A DNA stretch of 64,000 bases from Endocalyx cinctus (Eukaryota; Ascomycota; Sordariomycetes; Amphisphaeriales; Apiosporaceae): assembly GCA_001600455.1 (NCBI GenBank), contig BCKC01000012.1, positions 124,001 through 188,000 of the forward strand, read 5' to 3'. Made by a program: the position numbers and the translations under genes. Below the pieces are notes generated by a model. The model made no database searches and was not told where the DNA came from. It saw nothing but the letters and a program-made list of their open reading frames with translations. Positions 1 through 10,941 of this stretch are shown piece by piece (the stretch's first letter is position 1; each line of letters opens with the position of its first letter).

Positions 1-2173
1 ACGTCTTTTCATGTAGGTAAGGTAAACCGCCTTGTAATTATTTTATGTTGCAACATTTCCATTTCTATGGCATCCTATTCGGCAGTTTTCATCGATAGAG
101 AGTGGCATTGATCAACTCTAATCATGACTCTTGTCTAATTTGCCTCCTTCTCTTTTCATGTACCTTAGACTTTTAAAGATACTGGAGCAATAATCTGACT
201 GTCGATTCCGGTTTTTGTTATGAGGCGCCATCTTCTTGAGCAATTTTCGAATATTTTAATTTATTTACTCTCCCTTATCTTAAATCACCACTCCGGTCTA
301 GTGCACCAAGTTGAAGAAAAAAGGAAAAAAAAAAACATTGAAGATAAACCCACTCATTGATTAGAGGTCGCAGAGTGATATAATCATAGGTAGTATTTAA
401 TTGGTAGTAGTTATAATCCTAAACAATAATACCGCCTCGCCAGGTCTGTCATATATTTTATTTCCCCCCGTCTAGTCTCAGCACGCGAACACAATAATTC
501 AATAAGTTCTTAGTGTATTGTATATACCAAGTTCCTCTTTACAATAAATTCATATTCAGAGCCTAGTAACTGTGTTTCTATAATTTTTATACAAGCATGA
601 CCGAGCATATTATAACCAATTCTTATATAGATAGACCAAACATCTTCTCCTGGAGGGGAAGGGGGAATTTTAGAAAAGACAATAATTACCAGAAAAGGAA
701 TGGAGACTAGATAAACCGTTATAACCAAACAGGTAATAACGGATTCGTTTTTTACCTATATCAATAATTAATCATAGTCCTAATGTTGCTCTTGAAAGGT
801 TATTAACCATGGATTGTTATTATCATCGATATTATGGGTTATCCTCATAGTGATATTCTTGTGACTTGTATTAATTAGATGAGAAGTTGGTAAACCTAGG
901 ACTGATATAATTCATCTCGCAGAAAATTTCTCCACAAGTCTTAATTCACATTGTATTCATTTGTAAGGACCAAGCAGTCCGCGTTACAGGAGAGGCGAAA
1001 AAAACGTTACGTTATGTTAGGGGTGTGTATGTCGGGAGTGCCGGCCTGGTGGCTCCGACTCCGAAGAACGAGCCGGGTTCTGTTTGGGAAAATCGGCGAA
1101 AGCTATAGTAATATAAGTTGCTTTTAGCTATGAGCCCCAATTGCTATCAACGTACCATTGTTACTTTTCCAAAACGCTTCACCGACATTTTTCGTTCCGT
1201 TTTTCGCCTGATGGACCTTTTTTATTATACATTTACTATGTGAAGTGTGGTTCTTAGATAGATGGTACCAACATTTTCCGTCAGAATAATTATCCCTTGT
1301 ACCTGGGCGCCACCTATCAGAAATAAGTTATTCCACGCAGCTGTTTTCTCGTCCTTATTCAATATATATTGAGGTCATAATGACCTGTGATAAATTCGTG
1401 TAATCTGTGTTTTGGGACGTTATTGTTGTTGTTGCTGCTAAATTACGAAACATAGAACATATAGAATACCATGGGCCTTTCAACCCGAAAATGCGGTTAT
1501 CATGTCCTAAAGCCAAAGTTATTCGATCTAACTCCAGAATTATGTGGAGATTGCTGAGCTAAAGATGGTTCAAATATTTGAAACTGGGATTTTTCCTATC
1601 TAAACGGCTAGATAAATGTTTACATTACGCATTCGTCGTGATACCTTTGTCGCGGTTCACACCGAGTCTTCTCTTCCAAATCCATAATTTAAAAGACGAT
1701 ATTTAGGGTATTCAGCATTATATGTCGACACAAATACGTGTAGCACAGCCTTACCCTTTCTCCCAATAATGGACTAATCACGCTCAAACTTGAAATGGTC
1801 GGCTATTAGACCCTAAAAATCAAAATCAAACCACTGAGAAAGTGCAAAAACAAGATAGTATATCTCAGCTCAAACAAGATTACAATTAACAATGTAAGTG
1901 TTGGGTGTCACATATAGATAGAGAATAACATTGCATTCTAAGGCAGATTCCCTGAAACTGTTAGATGAAGAGCTGAGTGAGAGCTCGCTAAGAGAAGAAT
2001 AGTGATAGAATTTGGGCACACCCCCAAAGGGAATATTCAGTGGAAGTAGAGCCTTCGGCTCTCCTTACATAGAGTGTAGGAGCTCGCACGATGCCTGGGG
2101 CACCTAACGAGACGATTAAACTTAAACAAGACTTGATTTATAGCTATTTGAATCGAAACCCTTCACATACAGA
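1..2173. other. AT-rich intergenic DNA with repeat remnants
   Basis: No convincing gene is seen. The stretch is AT-rich with stop codons in all frames. It holds one exact copy of a 57-bp repeat (701-757) that recurs at 7.35-7.6 kb. It also has a locally GC-rich patch at about 1015-1090 that starts TGTTAGGGG like the LTR-like repeat at 15.2 kb, and a patch at 2045-2070 with a short hairpin (gagccttcggctc). These look like eroded transposon pieces, but I could not define their ends. Confidence 0.5.
701..757 (-). repeat. 57-bp dispersed repeat, uninterrupted copy
   Basis: Read on the minus strand, this 57-bp segment is identical to 7349-7384 joined to 7585-7605. It therefore represents the empty form of the site that is split by a 195-bp insertion at 7.4 kb. 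It contains a short inverted repeat, aggtaa/ttacct. Flanking sequence outside the 57 bp does not match between the two loci. Its origin is unknown; it may be a fragment of an old transposable element. Confidence 0.75.
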
Positions 2174-3567
2174 TTAGCCCCATAACATCACCTGAATATT
2201 AATAATTACAAATAGGATAGCCATTGCTGAGTATAACTCTGGGAAAGTTCGAAGACTGTCGCCCATACTTTCGAAGTCATTTCTCCTGAGTTCAAGGTGC
2301 TGTTTAAGCGGGTGATACTCATCTTGACCGTAGGTTGCATTTAGCGTTACATTCGCGGGAACCAATCCATCTTCGAGTCGAATCCACGTAATTATTTCTT
2401 CTCTTAAGGTATCTTTCCTCAATAAGATCTGCCTTCCACCTCGAGCCAGACTTCCATAGCCCCCATATCCTGTGTGACGACCATAGCACACGTTCACGCC
2501 ATTCCCAACGACATCCTGATTCGTTGCAGGATGTTTCCACTTGAAGCACCTATATAAGTAAACGTCAGAAGCCAAATATTTTTGAGCAGCTAAATAGAGA
2601 TTTCTCTTACCAGTCGTTGTCATGATCGTGGCCGCTGAAGGTTGCTAATAACCCATCCGTGTTCGATAGCGCGGTCATGAATGACACATCGTGACCAATC
2701 TTATCATCATAGCCTCGTCCTTGCCACCAAACCTTTTCCCCGTCGATGCCCGGTTCCCTGCTGGGATTAACACCCGGACTTTTCTGGAATTCGTACATCG
2801 CAGTGATGGGTATATGGAAAAAAGCAAGCGACGGAATGGTCTTCTTGTATTGTTGGGTGAGATTCGCGTTAGCTTCGTTAAACCAATTGACAACCTACTG
2901 AGTGTTAACCTAGTTCGGGTAATTACGCTATAACAGGAGGGCAAGCTTACCGAATCATCCACCCAGTCATGTGGCTCATCTCCTCCTCTGCTGTCGAAAA
3001 ACCATAGAATAACTTCCGGCACGTCTTGATTCTCAGACGCCGGATATACTTGTAAAAAGTAATTGGAGACGCCCGCGCTGGGTTTATGCGGTAACATATT
3101 CTCGGTTAAGCTATTTCTGTAACTCTTCTCTCGAGCGAGAAGGTCTGCAGACTTTGAATATGCTTGGTTGTCGTGATTCCCATACGTTGTTGCCCATGGC
3201 AAACCCAAATCAATGACTGGCGCGACAAGCTGGTCTAGATAGGCAGTTGCGTTGTAGGACGTGGTGCCGTAGCCCGATATGAGATCACCATTGAGCACGA
3301 CTAATTGTGAATTCTCGCGTTCAAGCACTTTCTTCACAACCTCCACGGTCCTCGCGTCCTTCATTGGACCAATACTATCCTCATCTAAGTTAAGGCATTA
3401 AGATTAGAAGTTGTATTATTACGCTTTGAATTGCTCAACTCACCCTCAGCAAAGTGGAGATCGGAGAATACGGTAATTTGAAATGTACCATCTTGAAGAA
3501 ATTGTAGTCTGTGATTGCTGGTTGATTGGGGTAGATTATGTGGTGGCTGATGCTCTTTTAAACGCAT
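2174..3567 (-). CDS. calcineurin-like metallophosphoesterase (DCR2/purple-acid-phosphatase-like)
   Basis: Four exons can be joined on the minus strand: 3444-3567, 2951-3384, 2611-2894 and 2174-2549, with introns of 59, 56 and 61 nt. Together they give an uninterrupted 405-aa protein. The metal-binding motifs of the calcineurin-like phosphoesterase superfamily appear in order: FSDLHF (D-x-H) near residue 36, NGDL near 72, YGNHD near 105, and a C-terminal GHDH (motif sequence SGHDHDNDW). This organisation matches fungal DCR2/SIA1-type phosphatases, metal-dependent phosphomonoesterases. I chose the first ATG, at 3567. The frame is open further upstream without another ATG, so an upstream exon carrying a signal peptide or membrane anchor may be missed. 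The last 20 residues are hydrophobic and could be a membrane tail. The substrate cannot be told from sequence. Confidence 0.85.
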
Positions 3568-4674
3568 CGTGGGTATATTAGTCAAAGCCAGTTTTGGGAT
3601 ATTAGACAGATGCGAACTTGTATAGTTGACCCGGATTTGAAACAAAGCGAAATAGAAACGTGCTGCCGCTTGGGATAAAGGGAGAAATAGAGGATGTTGA
3701 ACGTTAGGGGAGTGACAGATGGACAGTTACCCTCTCTAAATTAATAATTATTGCAGACCTGCATATTCCATTGTACCGCAATCAATAATGTTAGATAATA
3801 ATAATACACCTGCAGTTGGGGTCTGTCTATATTTAAGTTGGGGGGCTGGAGAGAAGCGATCAATCATCAGGCTGCATGCTACACACGTGGAGTTATTCTT
3901 GTATCCATGGATTTGCGTTATAACTGTAAACATTTAATATGCAATTGGATATTCCTATATGTGGTATAACTGGTATTTCATCTTTATGTGACACTCTGTT
4001 TCCTGATCGTTTACCCCTCCGGTGAAATAGCTATAATTACGGACAGTATAGGCTTATAATTAACCCACAAAGACGGCCTATTAAATCTTAAACTTAATCA
4101 TGGGTTCATTACTTAAAAAGGGGGGACTTAAACTTCAAATAATTATGGCTGGAGCGGGATCAAGTGAAGTCACCGTATAAAAATATCATAAGACCACAAG
4201 AATTCTGTATTTTAAACTGCTTTGAAATACCTTTCAGTAATATCTAGTGTAATTACCCTTATTGTCGGATTACTTAGACCATTAGTGAATCCTAAACCTT
4301 AGGATGTGCTGTTTGGTACATCTTTCAGAGTAATTACTAGTAGGTTCATGGCAACTACTAGTGAAAGTCATAACGAAAAGCTTTTAGACATCATCATATT
4401 CGCACTGGAGGAATCTATTGCAGCCTGAAGCTTTTGGCAGTTGACAGTTCAACCCGTCATGAATATAAGAACGTCCTGCCGGAAGCAGGCAGGGAAATCG
4501 GAGAGTACGTTATAGAGGGCAAGCTGGATGTCCGTTAAAAAAAAAAGCACTGTCTGTGACCTAAAACTTTAAAGTCCCGTCTACATCTCATGTGCTAAGC
4601 ACTTTATTCACTCCACCATATATATATTGAAGTCACAAACCATGTAGCTAAACTCTGTAAGTGGTTGCTTCCAA
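3568..4674. other. intergenic, possible coding relic near 4.4-4.54 kb
   Basis: AT-rich spacer between two convergent-tandem minus-strand genes. The only coding-like piece is a short open frame on the plus strand ending at 4538. It reads GGIYCSLKLLAVDSS and then LPEAGREIGEYVIEG, with no ATG and a stop just upstream. I do not recognise it. The rest shows no gene signals. Confidence 0.35.
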
Positions 4675-6690
4675 CTAGCAAAACAAGCGAGTCGACTCGT
4701 CGAAATTATCCCCAGTGACAGATAGACCATTAATTAACCGCAGTCCAATTTCATGACTATTAACCAAATTCCGTGGGTATATGGACACCATATAGAAGAA
4801 GCGACCGGACACCTCTACCACTTTGACGCTGGCTGTAAGTTGGCCGATCTCGGTATGGATTGAAGTGGATGTCGAGTCCCGGAATTCTTGTGGTAGTATA
4901 CCGCTGAGCTCGGCGTTGTAATCTTGCATGACTCTTGGGAATAGTTCCTGGCTGATTTGAGGCACTTCGAGGCGACACCATGGCTGTAGATGGCTGTCCC
5001 GCCTATCAAATGATTTCCGGCCGATCAGCAACGTAGCTGATATGTGTCTTGTAATTTTACCCATATCTTCGACATCTTCTATGAACCGAATGTAGAGATT
5101 AAAGATTCCTTCAACTTGACACACTCGACCAGATGCTATAGAACTCATGGGTATTGTTGATACTCGCATTTGCATTATAGATTCATCCCACCTTTCTTTA
5201 GGGTAAGCACTCAGGATAATTGGTTGATTGATCTTTGTCCTTTTGTCCATATCAAACTGTTCTCCGGTTCCGCTTGCGAAAGTCGTAATCCAGAATGGCG
5301 TATCGTCCGGGGGGTATTCACGACTTAATAGCGACAAGGACCATGGGAGTTGTAAATGAGTATCCTGATCGTGGCGCCTAGGAACACGTCTAGTGATGAT
5401 TATAGTATCGACTTTCCAGCTCCAGTTAAGATCATCTATAAATGTGTTAGCAAGAAATCTGTTCTAATGAATGAGAAGTGTGCTTCATGAAATACCCATG
5501 GCCTTCCTATAAATTTCTTGGTCTAGTTGTGTAGGATCGAATCCGATCACATCCTTTCCGGTAATTATGCCAAAAGGATTTTGATGCTCTACTTTCGTGA
5601 TTCCTTCACCAGTCATGATCCTATAATAATGTTTTGGGTCGTCCCCTCCCCTGTCGCTGATAGATCTGAGCCTGATAGTCGGGTACGTCCCCGGCGCACT
5701 GCCGAGTTGACAATCTAGGATGGCCTCGATTTCGCTAAAAGGCGAGTAGTCTGTATGTAACGGGCTTGCAACAGACAAAACTGGCAGCTCTACGGTTATC
5801 CCTTGATTGGTTATGGATGTGGACTTTCGACGTACTCGGTAGGGTATATACGCCGAAACTTCTCCCGACTCGGCGAAATCTGAAGGGGCATGAGCTAAGA
5901 TATTGACAGGAGTGCCCTCGGAAATGCTGTGGTTGTACCAAGCAAATATGGACTGATCATCTGTCACCTTGAATATTTCTTCTTGTAACCTCAGAAAGGC
6001 CTTGTGACCCTCGCCATAGATCAGAGGCATATTGACGTCGAATATGCCTAGTAAGGAGTAGGCAAGGTCCTCAACTCGGGTGGTTTCTCGACTAGAAGCC
6101 CAATACATCCGTCTAGCAATGCTGATATCCTTGATATCTCCTCCTCTCAGAGTATGCTGGTCGATCTTCGTTATGTGCGAAACGAGAGAGCACAGAAAAT
6201 CATCTTTCTTGCTTCCTAAGCTTTTCCACCTCGAATTGTAGAATTGAAGGTTACTTGGAGCTAATAACTCCTGTAACGTCCAGCCACGCTTGTACCAGCT
6301 GCTTTCACGCATTTCCTTCACAAAGGATTGCGACGGGGACTTCTCGGTGTCCGATCGGGATCCTTTCACGTCGCTCAGAAAGGCGTAACACACGTCGGAC
6401 TCCTTGTACCAACGAAACATGGAATTGATTGCCTCGGTGAGCTCTGCGCTACTTGACTTGTCGATACAGCACGTGTCTATCCAGATGTATGCATAGTTTT
6501 GCGATTTCGCTAACTCGCAGGCAAGTTTTACCTTTTTATAGCCCCTTTTTTTTTCCGCTTGGGCTCTATCAGCCATATCATTGAAGAGAACTTCTTCCTC
6601 CTCCCACCTGTGAGAGAGTATAGCATATTTTGGAATATCCTTCCCAATGAACTCTTTCAACTTTAGATTGGAAACATTTAGGAGCCTCAT
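4675..6690 (-). CDS. HET (heterokaryon incompatibility) domain protein
   Basis: Two exons, 5496-6690 and 4675-5435, joined across a 60-nt GT-AG intron, give 651 aa. The N-terminus has the classic HET-domain blocks: start MRLLNV, then YAILSHRW near residue 24, a KACELAK-like helix (VKLACELAKSQ), YIWIDTCCID near 70, and SINSMFRWY-type AINSMFRWYKESDVCYAF. These are followed by WYKRGWTLQELLAP, CSLVSHIT, ARRMYWASSRETTRVED and YSLLGIFDVNMPLIYGEG. This is the TIR-like effector domain that triggers cell death in fungal nonself recognition. The C-terminal about 350 residues have no domain I recognise. I chose the ATG at 6690 because homologues begin MRLL(N/D). The intron is supported by frame continuity (DDLNWSWKVDTI follows the acceptor). 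The gene is intact but lies between repeat-laden spacers, which is typical of HET genes. The partner or allelic trigger is unknown. Confidence 0.93.
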
Positions 6691-7046
6691 TTTGTTAAAT
6701 AACTTGAGAGTGACCACAGGCGAGGGCCAAGTCAATCCCAGAGAGAAATATTTCTCTCACAAGTACAGCGACAGGTATAAAGAGAGAGAGAAAAAAAAAT
6801 CTCAGAGTTACTACCGTGAGAAAAAAAGAAAATTCGCTCCCCCCTCCACCGGGAATGTTGCACGCTTATGGGCGGGGTTAGAGTCTTGGCGTTATTATTG
6901 ACTGTTATTATTTGATACTGACAGGTTCACTGCGAGATAGCTTGTAAAGCAGAAGCACTGCTATAATAAAAACCAAAGAGTTTCATCATCATGTATGAAT
7001 CATCTATAGACTATATATTCATGTGATGCAGATAACCCGGAAATTC

Positions 7047-7331
7047 TGTTAAAGCAGCCAAAATGAGCAATTCATAGATATTAAAGACACTAATTCGCCG
7101 ACTTGCTTTAGCGGCTTCTTTATAGCTAATTACCCTCGAGGTAATTAATTGAAACGAAGGACGTCTAGTATATATAGAAGGGAAACCTCCATCTTATAAA
7201 TAGAATAAAAAATTAAGAATAAATTAAGTAATCACTAGAAGTTCTTGAACTATACTACTATTCCTCTATTAACCCCTATCTAATTATATAACTGCGCTAC
7301 CCTACACATCAACGTATCCTATCCCCTCGCA
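7047..7331 (+). repeat. LTR-like element, diverged relative of the 15.2-kb copy
   Basis: The segment begins TGTTAAAG, has a TATA-like box (tagtatatatagaaggg) near 7168-7184, and ends with a block (about 7286-7331) that aligns to the end of the 15.2-kb element. The match is tctaatta(c/t)(g/a)taactgcg followed by acatcaacgta versus actccaacgta. The TG...CA termini fit an LTR, but I see no clear target duplication, so the ends are approximate. The differences are mostly C-to-T/G-to-A type, consistent with repeat-induced point mutation; this is an inference. Confidence 0.45.
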
Positions 7332-7379
7332 GTAAGCGATTCTTTTACAGGTAAAAAACGAATCCGTTATTACCTGTTT

Positions 7380-7584
7380 GGTTATGTCAGGGTCAGGTGT
7401 CAGGTGCCAACTAGCTAACAGCTACCCTCCCATATATTTTGTATGAAGACAGAGCCAGGAATCCATATACTGTTGAGTCCCATCCTACCTTTACCTAGCT
7501 AATATCGTACGTGCTGTACGGAGTACTTGGTACCCTCACTCCGGTAGGACCCCCTAGCGCCTCACCCTATTTTCTCACAGGTTA
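7380..7584. mobile_element. solo-LTR-like insertion with 5-bp target-site duplication
   Basis: The element proper is 7385-7579 (195 bp), beginning TGTCAGGGTCAGG and ending TTCTCACA, i.e. TG...CA. It is bounded by direct repeats ggtta at 7380-7384 and 7580-7584. Removing the element and one ggtta restores exactly the 57-bp sequence found intact at 701-757. The length, TG/CA ends and 5-bp duplication fit a solo LTR left by recombination of a Copia- or Gypsy-type retrotransposon. There are no obvious terminal inverted repeats, which argues against a MITE. No coding sequence is inside. The parent family is not in this window. Confidence 0.75.
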
Positions 7585-7892
7585 TAACGGTTTATCTAGT
7601 CTCCACGTCGGGCCAGACAGCGGATAAAAGGTTTATATGAAATTGTTCGAATTAGTCGAATAAATCATTTCCGATAAATCCGAGTATACAGTAGCTGTGC
7701 CGACGATAAACTGGTTTTTATCAAAGCATGTAATCACCGACATAGTTATTAGCAAGAAGCTACTGTTATTCTAAAATTTTCATACGAAAAGAGAGTCAGA
7801 GCACTATATATAATTGCGAATAAGTAGATGAAAATAATCAATCAACTATTTAGTTAGGAATCAGGATAAATAAAAAAAATTAGTAGAACTAA

Positions 7893-8384
7893 TTAATCAC
7901 TACTGAGATTTGTGGAAAGGGTTTCAAGCTCCTCTGAGCTCAACTTCTCTCCAAAGAGCTTCCAAAACGCAGTGTCAGCCTTGTGCCAGACAACGGGTGC
8001 GATCTGAGCAGTTTGGTCATCGGCATATATAAGGTGAAGCCCCATCTTGAGATGTTGACCCAGCATCTTCGCTAGGAGAGGCATAAGTTCGCTTGAAACT
8101 TGTAGCTTTCCAGAAGCGACATCATCTATGATTCCATAGAGAAATAACAGTGAGGCAGGAAGTTCCGTTACCTTTTGATTGCACTTAAAACAGTCACCAG
8201 ACCTTTTCATGGACTGAGCAAAACTATCACCTGGATCGGTCACTGCTGGGTAAAGAAACCCTGGTGAGAACCCGTTGAGGATGTACATGTATGTATGGTT
8301 ACAGTTTTCATAGGTAATGATCAAATGAGGCTGTTCCTGCCCATTAGAAATGGCCTCTTTTAAAAGTGGCGTTGTCTCGTTCAT
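7893..8384 (-). CDS. hypothetical protein (orphan, N-terminus uncertain)
   Basis: An open frame of about 163 aa from the first ATG (8384, MNETTPLLKEA) to the stop at 7893. I recognise no domain. It contains a possible CxxC (CFKCN) and an otherwise soluble, mixed-charge composition (for example HLIYADDQTAQ, SSEELETL). The frame stays open upstream to about 8470 without an ATG and still looks coding (LVKFIYITELRPKWKDG). The real protein may therefore begin in an upstream exon, spliced in near 8445-8450 where an AG acceptor-like site lies. No neighbour suggests a function. It could also be a gene remnant. Confidence 0.4.
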   Translation of the reverse strand: MNETTPLLKEAISNGQEQPHLIITYENCNHTYMYILNGFSPGFLYPAVTDPGDSFAQSMKRSGDCFKCNQKVTELPASLLFLYGIIDDVASGKLQVSSELMPLLAKMLGQHLKMGLHLIYADDQTAQIAPVVWHKADTAFWKLFGEKLSSEELETLSTNLSSD

Positions 8385-9768
8385 ATCGTCGGGTGATACA
8401 GAGCCGTCCTTCCACTTCGGTCTCAACTCGGTTATGTAAATAAATTTGACAAGGGAGGTACTGGATTTAAGGATGTTATAGATATCTTATTCTCGTGGAA
8501 GCTCGAAGACTGCTTGACAATGCAGATTGTAAAGAATCCAAAATACGTCAATGCTGGCATGATTGCGGGCTTTATTATACTAACAATGGACAAAGGATGA
8601 CGTTATCTAAGACTCCGCCTGTATATAAACGCCGTTACTGGTACACAACACTGGATTTGGCTCATACATATATGCTGAAAAAATCCTATTCTCTTCGTTT
8701 TGGGCCTGTTCTCTGTGTCCATTATCAATCTACGAACCGAGGCTGCGTTCGAAGCTGATTGAAGGTCAGCTAACATTAAACGACTCGAGGACTTGAGGGG
8801 TGAGAAAGAAAGAAGATAAGACCTCTTTCTTTAAGAAAGCTCCGACTTTTAACGCAGCCAAGCTGCGAATATATTTCTTTCTACGTAAGCATGCCGGCGA
8901 CAAGGATATATATTGGTAACTAGCAGCAGTGTAACGTATTTCTAGCAGTTTCAGGTACGATGCGCAGAAAGAGAGTATTTGACAGATAAATATAGACAAG
9001 GGGGTGATATGATTATCGGTTCTCGGTCTATCATCTATTCTAAGTAAGTCTTTTCATCTGATGTTGAAAAGGTAGAAAGTAATGCTATACACTGTTTAAA
9101 AGGGGGAAAGGACTGATGATTCACCGATCACCTACAAGGAATAAAAACTGTTCTTGGCGAAATACTACTCTATTCAGGAGATGATGTTTTATGTTAGCGC
9201 TAGTATCCGCTTTTGACTGGCGATGCTGTCGAGGAGCTGAAGAAGCCAAGAATAGTTCTACTCCACATTTTGGAAGAGCCTCAGATTTCCACCAATCTAA
9301 TCCTTACCCGAGATCCTATTACCACCCAAGAACCGAGTGTCTTTTGGTGGTTCACGTTGCAAATTGATGAAGTTGTCGTCAACCCATGTTTCTTCTCATA
9401 CTCCACCTCGCCCACCACAGACCACATTTTGGGGCTGTAGGCGCAATAATTTATGCGAAAGATGAACAGCAGATTCTCGAAAGATAAATAGAATCATGAA
9501 TCCTCTTCTCAAGATGTCTTATTCTTTTCCTTTCCTCATCACACATAGTGGCATACTTTCTTTCTTGCTTGTTTCTACAACTTTCATTCTTTTTTTTTTT
9601 TTCTACATTCTTCATTCATTTGAATTAGTCGACTTCACCGTGTGAAGCTGGGACACTCTTTTTACTTTTCGAACAAAAACAAATCATTCTGCTATTCAAT
9701 CTTGATTGTTATTTCTTGTCAAGCATTAACTAACGAGTCTCGTTCACTTGCCAACTTCACTATTCAAT
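8385..9768. other. intergenic / LPMO promoter and 5' UTR
   Basis: No supported gene. The last 250 bp before the AA9 gene are pyrimidine-rich (T-run near 9590-9603, many TTTC and CTTC runs), as is common in promoters and 5' leaders of strongly expressed fungal genes. I see no defined activator site that I could defend. Confidence 0.4.
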
Positions 9769-10941
9769 ATGTCTTTGAAGTCGACCGTCCTCTCTCTTAG
9801 CGCGTTCGCCACTACGGCCCTGGCCCACGGAACCGTCTCGGGCTTTTTGACCGACGGCGTGTACAACCAAGGCTTCCTCCTTTCCTATTACTATGATATC
9901 GCCAATGGTGGCACTATGCCCGACATCGCTGGCTGGTACGCCGAAGACCTGGACAACGGATTCGTATCTCCGGACGCGTACGCCACGAGCGATATCATCT
10001 GTCACATCAACGCCGAGAACGCGCCTATCTCGGCTACGGTCGCTGCCGGCGGCACGGTGGAGTTCCAATGGACCACCTGGCCCCACGGTATCGGCCCCGT
10101 GATGACCTACGTGGCCGCCTGCGACGGTGACTGTTCGACCGTCGATAAGACTACCCTGAAATGGGTTAAGATCGACGAAGACGGTTACGACGTCGACACC
10201 GAGACCTGGGCCGCCCAGAAGATGATCGACAACAACAGCACCTGGACTACCACCGTCCCTTCGACCATCAAGGCCGGCAACTATGTCTTCCGTCACGAGA
10301 CCATTGCCCTTCACGGAGCGAGCGAGGCCAACGGCGCCCAGAACTACCCTCAGGTTAGTATACCGATCACCCCCTTTTCCCGTCGAATAATGGAAGACAT
10401 TGGACTGACCGTAATCTAATTGAAATAGTGCATGAACATCGAGATCACCGGTTCAGGCACTGAGTTGCCTGACGGTACTTTGGGCACTGAGCTCTACTCC
10501 GCCGAGGACCCAGGTATTCTGTTCAATCCTTACACCACCATCACCGAGTACATCATCCCCGGACCGGCTCTCTTCGGCTCCTCCGACTCTTCTACCGACA
10601 GCGGCTCCTCGTCGTCTACCGTTGCCGCTTCGGCGCCGGCCACCACCGCCGTTGCGTCTTCATCTTCTGCGCCCGCTGCCACTTCTGTCGTAGTCCCGAC
10701 TACTAGCGCGGCCGCCACTACGCTCATCACCTCGACGAAGACGGCGGCGGCGTCCGTTTCCGTGTCCACGACGGCCAGCACCACCCCTTCATCGCCTGCA
10801 ACCACGACTTCATCCGGCGATGTATCTGCCCAGACCCTCTACGGACAATGTGGTGGCGTTAACTGGACTGGTGCCACGACCTGTGCTGAGGGCACCTGCA
10901 CCGAGTACAACAGTTACTATTCGCAGTGCATTTCCGCTTAG
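9769..10941 (+). CDS. AA9 lytic polysaccharide monooxygenase with C-terminal CBM1
   Basis: Two exons, 9769-10353 and 10429-10941, around a 75-nt intron (GTTAGT...AATAG) give 365 aa. Residues 1-19 are a signal peptide ending ALA, so mature His1 (H20, HGTVSG) is exposed as one half of the copper histidine brace. The second copper His is H106 in [12 protein letters not shown], which fits the family pattern H-x(1,2)-G-P-x(3)-Y. The second family pattern is also present: [20 protein letters not shown] (residues 163-182). The axial Tyr is Y193 (QNYPQC). Conserved cysteines are C79 and C196. A Ser/Thr/Ala-rich linker (about 246-328) leads to a CBM1 cellulose-binding module (about 331-365, LYGQCGG...YYSQC, four Cys). 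The secreted enzyme oxidatively cleaves cellulose or hemicellulose using O2/H2O2 and an electron donor. The gene is intact, and its GC-rich codons contrast with the AT-rich flanks. Confidence 0.96.

Larger units (their letters stand above)
6691..7892. other. transposon-remnant intergenic region
   Basis: No gene is seen. The region contains an LTR-like element (about 7047-7331), then the split 57-bp repeat carrying a nested solo-LTR-like insertion (7385-7579). AT-rich low-complexity DNA follows up to the next gene. The details are in separate entries. Confidence 0.6.

Noticed and set aside
1015..1100. Third copy of the LTR-like family starting TGTTAGGGG
   Set aside because: The start resembles the 15.2-kb element and is preceded by cgtta, but I could find no matching CA end with a cgtta duplication, so it is not called.
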